Notes: generated by a model from the sequence alone, not told the origin. Numbered from the stretch's first letter, positions 31,289 through 43,552 are shown. The stretch is 64,000 nt of DNA from Burkholderiales bacterium (GCA_030683105.1 JAUXMZ010000012.1:50899-114898); one strand, 5' to 3'. Numbers and translations: made by a program.

Positions 31289-31912
31289 ATGGCGCAGTTT
31301 CTCACTCTCCATCCGGTCAATCCCGAGCCCCGGCTGATCAAGCGGGCTGCGGATATCGTGCGCAGCGGCGGCCTTATCGTTTATCCGACCGACTCCAGCT
31401 ATGCGCTCGGTTGCCATCTCGGCGACAAGGCTGCAGTCGAGCGCATGCGCGCCATACGCCAGGTGGATGCACGGCATCACTTCGCGCTGGTGTGCCGCGA
31501 TCTGGCTGAAATCGCGACCTATGCCAAAGTGGACAATCGCCAGTTTCGCCTGCTCAAAGCGGTGACGCCCGGTTGCTATACTTTCATCCTTCAGGCGACG
31601 CGCGAGGTGCCGAAGCGCTTGCAGCATCCGAGCCGCAAGACCATAGGGCTGCGTGTTCCCGATCATCGCATCATGCGCGCGCTGCTTGAGGCACTCGGCG
31701 AGCCGTTGCTGACCTCGACGCTGCAGTTACCCGGTGATGACGCTCCACTCAACGATATGGATGAAATACGCAGGCGCCTGGATCACCACGTAGACCTGAT
31801 TATCGACGGCGGGCCCTGTGGCATCGAGTTGACGACGGTGATAAACCTGACCGCCGAGATGCCGGTAGTCGTACGCGAAGGCAAAGGCAGTCTCGCGCCG
31901 TTTGGATTGTGA
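31289..31912 (+). CDS. L-threonylcarbamoyladenylate synthase family protein (YciO/Sua5-like)
   Basis: GGLIVYPTDSSYALGCHLGDKAAVERMRAIRQVD..., KTIGLRVPDHRIMRALLEALGEPLLTSTL. Confidence 0.92.
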   Translation: MAQFLTLHPVNPEPRLIKRAADIVRSGGLIVYPTDSSYALGCHLGDKAAVERMRAIRQVDARHHFALVCRDLAEIATYAKVDNRQFRLLKAVTPGCYTFILQATREVPKRLQHPSRKTIGLRVPDHRIMRALLEALGEPLLTSTLQLPGDDAPLNDMDEIRRRLDHHVDLIIDGGPCGIELTTVINLTAEMPVVVREGKGSLAPFGL

Positions 31913-32053
31913 AAATGAAATGAACCGCCAAGCCGCCAAGAAGGGCAACTGCATTTGATATAATTCGCATGATTGCAAGCGGCTTTTCCTGTTTCAGCAT
32001 CCACCGTGCAATGTTCTGGTGCTCTTGACGTCTTATAGCGGTTAAAGGTTTTC

Positions 32054-32752
32054 GTGGAACTCAATCTCTTCCAGACCATAGCGATATACGCGCTGCCCGT
32101 GGTGTTTGCGATCACGCTGCACGAAGCGGCGCACGGCTATGTCGCCAAGCATTTCGGCGACCTAACCGCGTATGCTGCGGGGCGGGTGAGCCTCAATCCA
32201 CTGCGTCATATCGACCCGTTCGGCACCGTTGCGCTGCCACTGATGCTGCTCGCGGTGAGCAAATTGTTTGGCGGCGGCGGCATCCTGTTCGGCTGGGCGA
32301 AGCCGGTGCCGGTCAATTTTGCCAATCTGCGCCGGCCCAAGCGTGACATGTTGTGGGTGGCCGCTGCCGGACCGGCGAGCAATCTGCTGATGGCGGTTTT
32401 CTGGTTGTTGATGGTGAAAGCCGGCCTGGCGTTGCAGGGCAATTATTTTGCGTTGCCGCTGGCCCTGATGGGTGCGGCGGGCGTGTTCTTCAACATTATC
32501 ATCATGGTGCTTAATCTGCTGCCGTTGCCGCCGCTCGATGGTGGCCGCATCCTGGTAAGCCTGCTGCCGCACCGGCTCGCATATAAAGTCTCGCGAATCG
32601 AGCCTTATGGTTTTATTATTCTGATCGTTTTGCTGTTCAGCGGGGTGCTGGGTTTTATCATGTGGCCGCTGATCGGCATTTCGATGTCGCTGCTTGCCCA
32701 GCTCTTCGGCGTGCCCCTGTCCGACCTGGTCAGGCTGGCCCGGGTGATTTAG
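32054..32752 (+). CDS. Site-2 protease family (M50) membrane metalloprotease
   Basis: ITLHEAAHGYVAKHFGD (HExxH) and LLPLPPLDGGRI. Confidence 0.93.
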   Translation: MELNLFQTIAIYALPVVFAITLHEAAHGYVAKHFGDLTAYAAGRVSLNPLRHIDPFGTVALPLMLLAVSKLFGGGGILFGWAKPVPVNFANLRRPKRDMLWVAAAGPASNLLMAVFWLLMVKAGLALQGNYFALPLALMGAAGVFFNIIIMVLNLLPLPPLDGGRILVSLLPHRLAYKVSRIEPYGFIILIVLLFSGVLGFIMWPLIGISMSLLAQLFGVPLSDLVRLARVI

Positions 32753-32770
32753 AAAAAGGAACAAGAAAAA

Positions 32771-33973
32771 ATGTATATCGACCGCGTACTGTCGGGCATG
32801 CGTCCCACCGGCAGCCTGCACCTGGGCCATTATCACGGCGTGCTAAAAAACTGGATCAGGCTGCAGCACGAATATGAGTGTTTCTTTTTCGTGGCGGACT
32901 GGCACGCGTTAACCACCCATTATGATGAACCCGACACCATAGAGCAGCATGTCTGGGACATGGTGATCGACTGGCTTGCCGCCGGAATTGATCCTGCGCA
33001 GGCGACATTGTTCATACAGTCGCGGGTGCCGGAACATGCCGAGTTGCATTTGCTGCTGTCGATGATCACCCCGATCAGCTGGCTGGAGCGCGTGCCGACC
33101 TACAAGGACCAGCAGGAAAAACTCAGCGACAAGGATCTGTCGACCTATGGCTTTCTCGGTTATCCGCTGCTGCAAAGCGCCGACATTCTGATTTATCGCG
33201 CCAACCGTGTGCCGGTAGGCGAGGATCAGGCGCCACATATCGAGTTTACGCGCGAGATGGCACGCCGCTTCAATCACGTATTCGGACGCGAGCCGGGTTT
33301 TGAGAACAAGGCGGAAGCGGCGGTGAAAAAACTCGGCGCACGACGCGCCAAGCTCTATCGCCAGCTGCGCACCAAATACCTCGAGCAGGGTGACGTTCAG
33401 GCGCTGGCGGCGGCACGCGCGCTGCTTGATGAGACTCAGAACATGACGCTTGGCGACCGTGAGCGCCTGTTTGGCTACATTGAAGGCGGTGGCAAGGTCA
33501 TACTCACCGAGCCTCGAACGCTGCTCACCGAAGCGGCAAAAATGCCGGGGCTGGACGGTCAGAAGATGTCGAAGTCGTACAACAACACTATTTCGCTGCG
33601 TGAGAATGCCGACAGCGTGGCGAAGAAAATCAAGACCATGCCAACCGATCCGGCGCGCGTCAAACGCAATGATCCGGGCGATCCGGAGAAGTGCCCGGTG
33701 TGGCAGTTGCATCGGGTGTATTCGGACGACCAGCGCAAGGACTGGGTGCAGCAGGGCTGCCGCAGTGCCGGCATCGGCTGTCTGGAGTGCAAGCAGCCGG
33801 TTATCGACGCCGTGCTTGAGGAACAGAAGCCGATGCGCGAACGCGCTGTGAAGTATCTGCATGATCCGTCGCTGGTCAGGAGCATCATTGCCGATGGCTG
33901 CGAGCGGGCGCGTAAGCTGGCCCAGGAAACGCTGCGTGATGTGCGGGAAGTCATGGGTTTGAAGTATTCATAA
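32771..33973 (+). CDS. trpS: Tryptophan--tRNA ligase
   Basis: MYIDRVLSGMRPTGSLHLGHYHGVL..., GQKMSKSYNNTI (KMSKS). Confidence 0.97.
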   Translation: MYIDRVLSGMRPTGSLHLGHYHGVLKNWIRLQHEYECFFFVADWHALTTHYDEPDTIEQHVWDMVIDWLAAGIDPAQATLFIQSRVPEHAELHLLLSMITPISWLERVPTYKDQQEKLSDKDLSTYGFLGYPLLQSADILIYRANRVPVGEDQAPHIEFTREMARRFNHVFGREPGFENKAEAAVKKLGARRAKLYRQLRTKYLEQGDVQALAAARALLDETQNMTLGDRERLFGYIEGGGKVILTEPRTLLTEAAKMPGLDGQKMSKSYNNTISLRENADSVAKKIKTMPTDPARVKRNDPGDPEKCPVWQLHRVYSDDQRKDWVQQGCRSAGIGCLECKQPVIDAVLEEQKPMRERAVKYLHDPSLVRSIIADGCERARKLAQETLRDVREVMGLKYS

Positions 33974-34197
33974 ACACAATAAAAACATATAATTAAAATT
34001 TATTATTACAGTCGTTTATTAGGTATTTTCGGTATTGCCAGGATAGGTTAAAGCGGCGATACCCTGTACAATGAAACCATGCAGAAACCACCCGCCGTGC
34101 GCCGCAAAATTTATCCCGTTTCAGGCCACACCACCGATTTTCCCGGTCCCGGCACCCCGGCAGCACGTTCTGACCGGGCTTTAGCGAACCTTTTCTC

Positions 34198-35013
34198 ATG
34201 ACCGAAACGAACGAAGCCGCGACTGCCGCACCCATTGCCCTGGTCTACGGCGAACCGCTGCTCGAGGTGCCGCATGACCTGTACATTCCGCCTGATGCGC
34301 TGGAAGTGTTCCTCGAGCAGTTCGAGGGTCCTCTGGATCTGCTGCTGTACCTGATCCGCAAGGAAAATATCAGCGTTCTCGATATTCCGATGGCTAAGCT
34401 GACCCTGCAGTATCTCGAATATGTCGAGATCATGCGCTCGAACCAGCTCGAACTGGCCGCCGAGTATCTGCTGATGGCGGCGATGCTGATCGAAATCAAG
34501 TCGCGGATGCTGTTGCCGCGGCCCCCGAGCAGCTTGGACAGCGAGGAAGACCCGCGTGCCGAACTGGTAAGACGGCTGCTGGAATACGAGCAGATGAAGC
34601 TTTCGGCGCACCGTCTGAACGAGCTGCCGCAGGCAGGCCGCGATTTTACCCTGGTGCAGGTGTTGTTCGAACGCACCGCGGCGGAACGCCTGCCCGAAGT
34701 TAATCCCGAGGATCTGCGCCTCGCCTGGCTGGGGTTGCTCAACCGCGCCAGTGTCAATCGCCATCACAAGGTTACGCGCGACCAGCTGTCGGTGCGTGAA
34801 CACATGAGCCGCATCCTGCGCCGCCTGCAGGACTCAAAGTTCATCGAGTTTACGGAACTGTTCATGCCGCAGGAGGGCATCGCCGTGATGGTGGTGACCT
34901 TCCTTGCCATTCTCGAGCTGGCGCGCGAGACCATGGTCGAAGTCAGCCAGCAGCAGGCCTATGCCCCGATTTATGTAAAACTGCGCAGCGGCCCGGTTGC
35001 CGTTGTCGAATAA
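34198..35013 (+). CDS. scpA: Segregation and condensation protein A
   Basis: VFLEQFEGPLDLLLYLIRKENISVLDIPMAKLTLQYLEYV. Confidence 0.96.
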   Translation: MTETNEAATAAPIALVYGEPLLEVPHDLYIPPDALEVFLEQFEGPLDLLLYLIRKENISVLDIPMAKLTLQYLEYVEIMRSNQLELAAEYLLMAAMLIEIKSRMLLPRPPSSLDSEEDPRAELVRRLLEYEQMKLSAHRLNELPQAGRDFTLVQVLFERTAAERLPEVNPEDLRLAWLGLLNRASVNRHHKVTRDQLSVREHMSRILRRLQDSKFIEFTELFMPQEGIAVMVVTFLAILELARETMVEVSQQQAYAPIYVKLRSGPVAVVE

Positions 35014-35698
35014 CCCGGAACTGGACATGGAAGAAGAAGCATCCAATCTCGATCTCGCGCTGGTAAAAACAGTGCTCGAAGCCGCTCTGCTGAGCACCCA
35101 GGAACCGTTGGCGCTCAATGAGCTCAAGCGGCTGTTCGATGAGGATCTTGGCAATGAAATGCTGCGCAAGGTGCTCGAGGAGTTGCGCGAGGACTGGCAG
35201 CAGCGGGGCGTCGAACTGGTTAACGTCGCTTCCGGCTGGCGTTTCCGCACGCGGCCGGAATATCAAAAATTCCTCGACCGCCTGAATCCACAGAAACCGC
35301 CGCGCTATTCGCGGCCGGTGCTGGAGACGCTGGCGATCATCGCTTACAGACAGCCGGTTACGCGTGGTGATATCGAAGACATACGCGGTGTTACCGTGTC
35401 CCCGGGCATCCTCAAGTCTTTGGAAGCGCGTGGCTGGATCGATGTGATTGGACATCGCGAGGTGCCGGGCCGCCCGGAAATTTTCGCGACGACCAAGACC
35501 TTCCTCGATGATCTCAATCTGCGCTCGCTGGAGGAACTGCCTCCGCTCGAAGATCTGGGCTCGCTGGTGGACAATCCGGAAGCGGCGGCGTTGCTGCCGG
35601 ATATGGACGAATCCGGCGATCAGGACGTGCAGGCCGATGCCACGCCGGCATCAGATGTAGAAACCGGGCCGGCGCTGGAGTCTACGCAAATCCACTAG
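34997..35698 (+). CDS. scpB: Segregation and condensation protein B
   Basis: LAIIAYRQPVTRGDIEDIRGVTVSPGILKSLEARGWIDVIGHREVPGRPEIFATTKTFLDDL. Confidence 0.96.
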   Translation: MPLSNNPELDMEEEASNLDLALVKTVLEAALLSTQEPLALNELKRLFDEDLGNEMLRKVLEELREDWQQRGVELVNVASGWRFRTRPEYQKFLDRLNPQKPPRYSRPVLETLAIIAYRQPVTRGDIEDIRGVTVSPGILKSLEARGWIDVIGHREVPGRPEIFATTKTFLDDLNLRSLEELPPLEDLGSLVDNPEAAALLPDMDESGDQDVQADATPASDVETGPALESTQIH

Positions 35699-35707
35699 AG
35701 AGCATTT

Positions 35708-36328
35708 ATGCGAGCTGTCCTGGTGGCGAATCCCAAAGGCGGCTGCGGCAAAACCACGCTCGCCACCAATCTTGCCGCCGGACTGGTGTATCGTGACAGC
35801 TCGGTGGTGATGTGGGATCTGGACCGGCAAAAATCATCCCTGGAATGGCTTGAGCTGCGCCCCCCAGCGCTGCCGGAAATCGCATCTCTCGGACGCAAGC
35901 ACGATCCCGACGACATTCCGGGCAAATCCGACTGGCTGGTGATCGATTCCCCGGCCGGCCTGCACGGCAAGAATCTCGCCCATGCCATCAAGCCGGTCAG
36001 CCACGTGCTGGTGCCGCTGCAGCCGTCGTTATTCGACATGGCGGCGACCCGCGATTTTCTGGCGGTGCTGCAGGAAGAAAAGAAAGTGCGCAAGCACAAA
36101 AACTGCATTGGCATTGTCGCCATGCGCGTCGATCCACGTACGCGTGCAGCCGCCACGCTGCAGGATTTTCTCGGGCAGTTCGAATTGCCAGTCGTCGCAC
36201 ACATTCGCGACACCCAGCTCTACGTCAACGCGGCGTTCAGCGGCAAGAGCATTTTCGATTTGCCGCCGTACATCAGCGAGCGCGACATCGCGGAGTGGGA
36301 ACCGCTGCTGGAGTGGCTGGACGAATAA
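35708..36328 (+). CDS. ParA-family ATPase (orphan)
   Basis: MRAVLVANPKGGCGKTTLATNLAAGL (deviant Walker A), no parB adjacent. Confidence 0.92.
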   Translation: MRAVLVANPKGGCGKTTLATNLAAGLVYRDSSVVMWDLDRQKSSLEWLELRPPALPEIASLGRKHDPDDIPGKSDWLVIDSPAGLHGKNLAHAIKPVSHVLVPLQPSLFDMAATRDFLAVLQEEKKVRKHKNCIGIVAMRVDPRTRAAATLQDFLGQFELPVVAHIRDTQLYVNAAFSGKSIFDLPPYISERDIAEWEPLLEWLDE

Positions 36329-36374
36329 ACGGCTGATGCGGCGGGCCGGTGTAATATTGCCGCGCGGCCGGGTG

Positions 36375-36665
36375 CTACTTGCCGAAATGCCGGCTTGCCT
36401 TGTCGAACGCTTCCTTCATTTTTGCCCAGGCATCGTCGGCGCCGCGCACGAGGTCTATCCAGGCATCGCCCGTCTCCGCCTGGACTTTGCGCATTTGTTC
36501 CAGCGCCTGGTCACGCTGGCGGCGGAAAGCGTCCAGCTGTTTTTCATACTCTATCAATGCATCAGCCTGCGCACCTCTGGTCCTGGCTTCCCATTTGCTG
36601 ACTTCAGCGTTCCACAGATCAAGTTGTGCTTTGAGCTTGTTCAGGTATTCGTCGCGCTGGCTCAT
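36375..36665 (-). CDS. Small coiled-coil hypothetical protein
   Basis: 96 aa highly charged helical sequence MSQRDEYLNKLKAQLDLWNAEVSKWEAR. Confidence 0.8.
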   Translation of the reverse strand: MSQRDEYLNKLKAQLDLWNAEVSKWEARTRGAQADALIEYEKQLDAFRRQRDQALEQMRKVQAETGDAWIDLVRGADDAWAKMKEAFDKASRHFGK

Positions 36666-36783
36666 GGGTCCTCCTTCACGGGGGCTGATTGAGTATCGGC
36701 AACAGCATTTGATATCTTATTCTAATATATTCAATAAGTTACAATTTTTTCACAATAGACGTCAAGCACGGGACAGTCGCAGG

Positions 36784-38523
<1,740 letters not shown>

Positions 38524-38607
38524 TTATATTCAATGCCATGCGATCTGATTCGGGCTCACAGAGCTGGATTACTAGGTATGGTAACTGGTAAGCGCATCGG
38601 CGTGAAG

Positions 38608-39024
38608 TCAGGACTTCTTGCGGGGCTTGCGGGTTTTCTCCTGGCCGATCAACTCGACAAATGCCCTGAAAATGTCGGTTTCGGTAATGATTCCAACTAG
38701 GCGTTGCCTGCCATCAATCACGGGCAGTCCGCCAATCTGGTTGTTTGTCATCAACATCGCCGCTTCGGATATTGGCATCTTCGGCGCGGCGGTAACCGCA
38801 CCGCGGTGCATGATCTCGGACACTTCGATTCCCGACTGCAGATAATGCATCGCGGCAAGCACCAGATCGCGCTCGGCGAGAACCCCGATCAGCTTGTTGT
38901 GGGCATCGAGCACCGGGACATGGTGCATCGCGTGCTCTTGCATCAATGTCATCGCCTCCTTGTAGTCCGCATCGGCGCGGATGGTCACTGGATGCATGGT
39001 CATGCGGTCGCGTACTAGCAGCAT
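38608..39024 (-). CDS. CBS-domain protein
   Basis: MLLVRDRMTMHPVTIRADADYKEAM, tandem CBS motifs (VPVLDAHNKLIGVLAERDL, LPVIDGRQRLVGIITETDI). Confidence 0.9.
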   Translation of the reverse strand: MLLVRDRMTMHPVTIRADADYKEAMTLMQEHAMHHVPVLDAHNKLIGVLAERDLVLAAMHYLQSGIEVSEIMHRGAVTAAPKMPISEAAMLMTNNQIGGLPVIDGRQRLVGIITETDIFRAFVELIGQEKTRKPRKKS

Positions 39025-39281
39025 GCTGGGTTCCTCCAGACTTAATGCAGGCCATTGCCGTGAACCTGCGGAGAAAAGCGACGGCAAAACGATTGTTCCG
39101 TGTGGATTCCAGCGGCAGGGTCTGCAATGTTCAGGTTTAGTTAAAGGATAGGATTTTACGGGCAGGCCGGCTTTGACTTAGCGCAAGAAAGCAGTATCCC
39201 GGGCCCGGTCTTCAGGCGCATGAACGGGGCGCGTTTTAGGGTGTGGTTGGGGTCCTGCCGGGGATAGACCCCGCAACTGCG

Positions 39282-40313
39282 TTATCCGATAAGCAGGGCA
39301 CCGCGTCCCGTGACGGCACCCCGCTCGATTCTTGCATGCAAGGCCTCTGCTTCTTCCAATGGGCAAATGTCGGTTACGAGCGGCCAGACCTCGCCGCGCG
39401 CCACGAGATCGAGCGTATCGAGGATCTCGCTGCGGGTAACATAGCGGCTGCCCAGCACATCCTGTTCCTTGAGCAACAGCGAATGAGCGGATACAGAAAA
39501 GGACCGCCCCGCGCCGCCCAGCGTGACCAGGCGGCCGTGGATGCCCAGGGCTTTTGCTCCGGCTTCCAGCGTCGAGGTAGCGGAAACGTAGTCAATGACG
39601 ACGTCGACGCCGCGCCCGCCGGTTAGATCCAGCAGCGCCTGCGCGGCATCTCCGGCCGAGGCATCTACCACGTCGTCGGCGCCGGCCTTGCGGCAGGCAT
39701 CGAACTTATCGCTGGCGATATCGACCGCAATCACCCGGGCTCTCGCCCATTTTGCCAGCATGACCTGATGGATGCCGACTCCGCCGCCGGCACCGAAAAT
39801 GGCGACGGTTTCACCGGCCTTGACCCGCGCCCGGCGCAGCACCTTGTAGGGGGTGGCCAGCGCATCGGTGATGACCCCGATCTCGGCCGGATGGGCCTTA
39901 TAGTCCAGGCCGTCAGGCAGCTTGATGAAGATATGCGCGGGAAGCTTGATGTATTCGGCATATCCGCCATCGCAATTGCGCCCGACATTACCCTGCGTGT
40001 TCACGCACAAGGGTTCCAGGTTTGCCAGGCACCAGCGGCAATGTCCGCAGTTGAGATAATAATAAGCGGTGACGCCATCTCCGACAGCAAGCCCGGTGAC
40101 CCCGGGGCCGACATCGACGATCTCTGCAGTAATTTCATGCCCGATGATCCGGGGAAACTCGGCCGCTATTCTCCCGGCCTTGATGTGCTGGATCGTCAGG
40201 CCGGAGCCGCAGGCTATGACACGGGCGACGGCTTCTCCTGGCCCGGCTATGGGATCGGGAACCTGGGTCAGCTCGAATGGCGTGTTGGGCCCTTTCAGAA
40301 CCATGGCTTTCAC
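39282..40313 (-). CDS. Zinc-binding alcohol dehydrogenase (MDR superfamily)
   Basis: IIGHEITAEIVDVGPGVTGLAVGD, CGHCRWCLANLEPLC (structural Zn), GAGGGVG. Confidence 0.92.
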   Translation of the reverse strand: MKAMVLKGPNTPFELTQVPDPIAGPGEAVARVIACGSGLTIQHIKAGRIAAEFPRIIGHEITAEIVDVGPGVTGLAVGDGVTAYYYLNCGHCRWCLANLEPLCVNTQGNVGRNCDGGYAEYIKLPAHIFIKLPDGLDYKAHPAEIGVITDALATPYKVLRRARVKAGETVAIFGAGGGVGIHQVMLAKWARARVIAVDIASDKFDACRKAGADDVVDASAGDAAQALLDLTGGRGVDVVIDYVSATSTLEAGAKALGIHGRLVTLGGAGRSFSVSAHSLLLKEQDVLGSRYVTRSEILDTLDLVARGEVWPLVTDICPLEEAEALHARIERGAVTGRGALLIG

Positions 40314-40341
40314 GGGATATGCCTCCTGCCTGAGAATAGCA

Positions 40342-41526
40342 TCAGTCTTTGAACATGAAGTTTGCCGCCTTGAGAAACAGCGTGCGGTTCACCCCGTCTG
40401 AATGCAGGAACGCCGCGGCATCGCGCACCAGTTTCTCGACCCCGGCCTCTTTCATGTAGCCGTGGCCGCCGTGGATTTCGAGACACCACGTGGCAATTTT
40501 CCAGGCCGCCTGCGAGGCCATCGCTTTGGGCAGCACGCCCAGCGTTTTGTCCCAGCCCTGTTCCTGGTGATCTGCCAGCCAGCATGCGCGATGGATATAC
40601 GAGCGCGAGGCGTCGATCAGCATCCGCATCTCCACCAGCTGTGCCCGGATGCCGTCATGCTCGATCAGGGGTTTGCCGCCCTGGATGCGCAGCTTCGCCC
40701 AATCGATGGCCTTCTGGTGCAGCGCGCACGCGACCCCCAGGACCGAAGCGGCTGCATACGCGTTCGATTGCGGGAAAAATTCGGCCATCACATTAAACCC
40801 GTTGCCGGCCTTGCCCACCACGTTCTCGTCCGGGATGAAGCAGTCCTGAAACACCAGTTCGGCGTTATTGGCCAGGCGCTCGCCCATCTTGTCGTGCACG
40901 CGGCCTATCGTGAACCCCGGCCGCCCGCGCTCCAGCAAAAAACAGGTGGTGCCCGCGGCCATCGGTATGCCTTTTTCAGTCTGCACAAACAGCAGGTAGT
41001 AACTGGCCCGGTTGCCATTGGAAATGAAATGCTTCATTCCGTTCACAATCCAGCCCCCTTTGGTCTTTTCGGCCGTGGTGCGGAAAGGCGTAGGGTAGGG
41101 CAGGAAATAATTGGAGGCGTTGTCGGGTTCCGTAATCCCGATAGCCAGCATGCCGCGTGGATCTGCGGCGAACCCGGGCAGAACACGCACCCTTTGTTCC
41201 GGGTTCAGGGCTTTTTGCATGATCTGGGCAATCTTGAGCGTTTGCGCCATGATGACCGAGACGCCGAGATCGCCCTTGCCCAGTTCTTCGATCACCATGG
41301 CGGTGGTCAGTGAGTCGGTGCCCAGTCCGCCCCATTCCTCAGAAAGGGTCATGGTGCGGATGCCGACCTCGTGGGCCTTCTCCACGATTTCAAAAGAATA
41401 GCCCTGTTCCGGATCCGGATTGGCGTCCAGGGCCGCTGCTCTGGGCGTCACCTCTTCTTTTACAAATCGCGCAACGGTCTTCAGGATGGCGCGCTGGTCT
41501 TCGTTCACGATGAAAATCTGCTCCAT
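40342..41526 (-). CDS. Acyl-CoA dehydrogenase
   Basis: EWGGLGTDSLTTAMVIEELGKGDLG..., GMKHFISNG, CLEIHGGHGYMKE. Confidence 0.94.
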   Translation of the reverse strand: MEQIFIVNEDQRAILKTVARFVKEEVTPRAAALDANPDPEQGYSFEIVEKAHEVGIRTMTLSEEWGGLGTDSLTTAMVIEELGKGDLGVSVIMAQTLKIAQIMQKALNPEQRVRVLPGFAADPRGMLAIGITEPDNASNYFLPYPTPFRTTAEKTKGGWIVNGMKHFISNGNRASYYLLFVQTEKGIPMAAGTTCFLLERGRPGFTIGRVHDKMGERLANNAELVFQDCFIPDENVVGKAGNGFNVMAEFFPQSNAYAAASVLGVACALHQKAIDWAKLRIQGGKPLIEHDGIRAQLVEMRMLIDASRSYIHRACWLADHQEQGWDKTLGVLPKAMASQAAWKIATWCLEIHGGHGYMKEAGVEKLVRDAAAFLHSDGVNRTLFLKAANFMFKD

Positions 41527-41684
41527 GATCCCGTCTCCTGTGCGATGCATTTATCGATAACTATACGCAATACCCGACCCGGAGAATAACGAAGCATCAG
41601 GGCGCGCGTAGTGATGCCGTCCGCGTTTGCGTTTGAGGTAACAAGGTCTGCAGGCGGGAAGGCGGGAAAAGCGGGACTGCCGCG

Positions 41685-42557
41685 CTATTTTTTCACCAGC
41701 GTGCTGCCGTAGAGCCCGGTCGGCTTGATCAGCAAAATCAAGAGCATGATTGCAAACGGCGCCATCATCGCCAGCGGCGCGTAGATGAGAGATCCGATGG
41801 AGACGACCTGCCCGACGATGAAGGCGGAAATCAGCGTGCCTTTGATGCTGCCCAGGCCGCCGATGATGACGACCATGAAGACGAATGCCAGCACCTCGAG
41901 TCCCATTGCCGGATCGACCATGATCAGCGGGGCATGCAGCCCTCCGGCCAGCCCGGACAACGCACCGGCGATGATGAAGGTGATGGTGAACAGACGGGAC
42001 ACGTTGATGCCCAGTCCTTCCACGTGTTCCACATCCTCGATGCCGGCACGGATCGCTTTGCCGATAATGGTGCGGTTCAGGAACAGCCAGATGCCGATAT
42101 AAACGAGCGCAGCGACGCCAACGACGATCAGGCGGTAGACGGGGACATCCGTTCCGATGATGTCGATCTGGCTCATGGTCGGCACGGGGACCGGACGCGG
42201 CACCACGCCCCAGAAGAATTTGATGACGCCGATACCGCCGATCAGTATCCCGAAAGAGGTGATCATGCTGAAAGTGAGCTCCCGTTCGTAGATGCGGCGG
42301 AAGACCAGCCGTTCCACGGCGAAGGCGGTGATGCCGCCGACGGCCACCCCACCCAACACGCCCAGCCACACGTTGCCGGTCGCCAGGCTCAGCGAATAGG
42401 TGATATAGGCTCCGATCGAATAATAGAGCAGTTGGTCGAGGCTGATGATGCGCATCAGGCCGAAACACAGAGACAGGCCGATCGCCATCAGGAAATAAAT
42501 GCTGCCTATGCTCAGGCCGAAGATGACGCCGGAAATCAGCAGTTGTGTATCCATCAT
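41685..42557 (-). CDS. livH: Branched-chain amino acid-type ABC transporter permease LivH
   Basis: LLISGVIFGLSIGSIYFLMAIGLSLCFGLMRIISL. Confidence 0.92.
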   Translation of the reverse strand: MMDTQLLISGVIFGLSIGSIYFLMAIGLSLCFGLMRIISLDQLLYYSIGAYITYSLSLATGNVWLGVLGGVAVGGITAFAVERLVFRRIYERELTFSMITSFGILIGGIGVIKFFWGVVPRPVPVPTMSQIDIIGTDVPVYRLIVVGVAALVYIGIWLFLNRTIIGKAIRAGIEDVEHVEGLGINVSRLFTITFIIAGALSGLAGGLHAPLIMVDPAMGLEVLAFVFMVVIIGGLGSIKGTLISAFIVGQVVSIGSLIYAPLAMMAPFAIMLLILLIKPTGLYGSTLVKK

Positions 42558-43540
42558 CGGGGCGCCTTTGCGCTGCTGTCTGTTTCCGGTTTGCGTTTTT
42601 TCCAGAAGAACAGTTTTTCCAGATGGGGCTGGAGCGTGCCCCAGATGCCTTTTTCTCCGGCGAGCATGATGAATACCAGCAGGAAACCGATGAACAGCTC
42701 CCAGTTGCCGATGAGTTTGCTGATGGCATCCTTCATGCCGGTATAGGCGAACGCGCCGACCAGAGGACCGTAGAGCGTGCCGACCCCGCCGAGTATCGTG
42801 ACGACCACCGGATCGGGGGCGCGATGCGGGCTGCTCATTTCCGGGCTCACAAAACCAAGATAGACGGCATACATCGCACCGGCGAGGGCGGTCGTGGTGT
42901 TGGCCATGATGAACGCAAGCAGCCGCACACTGTAGTTGCTGTAACCGAGAAATTTCAGCTTGTCTTCGTTGATCTTGGTGGCGAGGCAGCAGGCGCCGAA
43001 GATCGAGTCATCGAGATACTTGTAGAAGGCCCAGACAGCCATCGCGACGAGAAGCGCGAAGATGAAGAAGTGACTTGGTTTTCCGAGATCCAGAACCGGG
43101 GTGGACGCGATGTTGGTCAGGAACCACAGCCCGTTGTCGCCTTTGGTGATGTCCGCCAGAACTTTTTGCATCAGATAGAAGATGATCACCGCCAGCGCCA
43201 GATTGACCAGCGCGAAATAGTCGCTGCGCAATTTGACGAACAGCGGGCCGACGATGCCGGACACGATGAGCCCCGACAGGACGCCAACCAGCAGACCGAC
43301 ATAAGGATTGGTGCCGAAGTAAAAGAGATAAAATGCCGTGCCGTAAGCGCCTACCGCCAGATACGCCGGTTGCCCGAACGAGATGAACCCGACGCGACCC
43401 AGAAGGAAACTGCACCCTATGGTGTAGATCGAGAATATGATGACTTCGTTGAGGAAGGCGAGGGGGAGGAATGCACGCGACAACCCCAGCAGCGAAAAAG
43501 CCAGCACGATGCCCCACCACCACTTGAATGCTTTTATCAT
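42554..43540 (-). CDS. livM: Branched-chain amino acid-type ABC transporter permease LivM
   Basis: GRVGFISFGQPAYLAVGAYG, GGVGTLYGPLVGAFAYTGMKD. Confidence 0.92.
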   Translation of the reverse strand: MIKAFKWWWGIVLAFSLLGLSRAFLPLAFLNEVIIFSIYTIGCSFLLGRVGFISFGQPAYLAVGAYGTAFYLFYFGTNPYVGLLVGVLSGLIVSGIVGPLFVKLRSDYFALVNLALAVIIFYLMQKVLADITKGDNGLWFLTNIASTPVLDLGKPSHFFIFALLVAMAVWAFYKYLDDSIFGACCLATKINEDKLKFLGYSNYSVRLLAFIMANTTTALAGAMYAVYLGFVSPEMSSPHRAPDPVVVTILGGVGTLYGPLVGAFAYTGMKDAISKLIGNWELFIGFLLVFIMLAGEKGIWGTLQPHLEKLFFWKKRKPETDSSAKAPR

Positions 43541-43552
43541 TGACTTGAATTG

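Noticed and set aside
41551-42729. 392-aa minus-strand ORF overlapping livH/livM in another frame
   Set aside because: Arg/His-rich out-of-frame reading of genuine liv genes.
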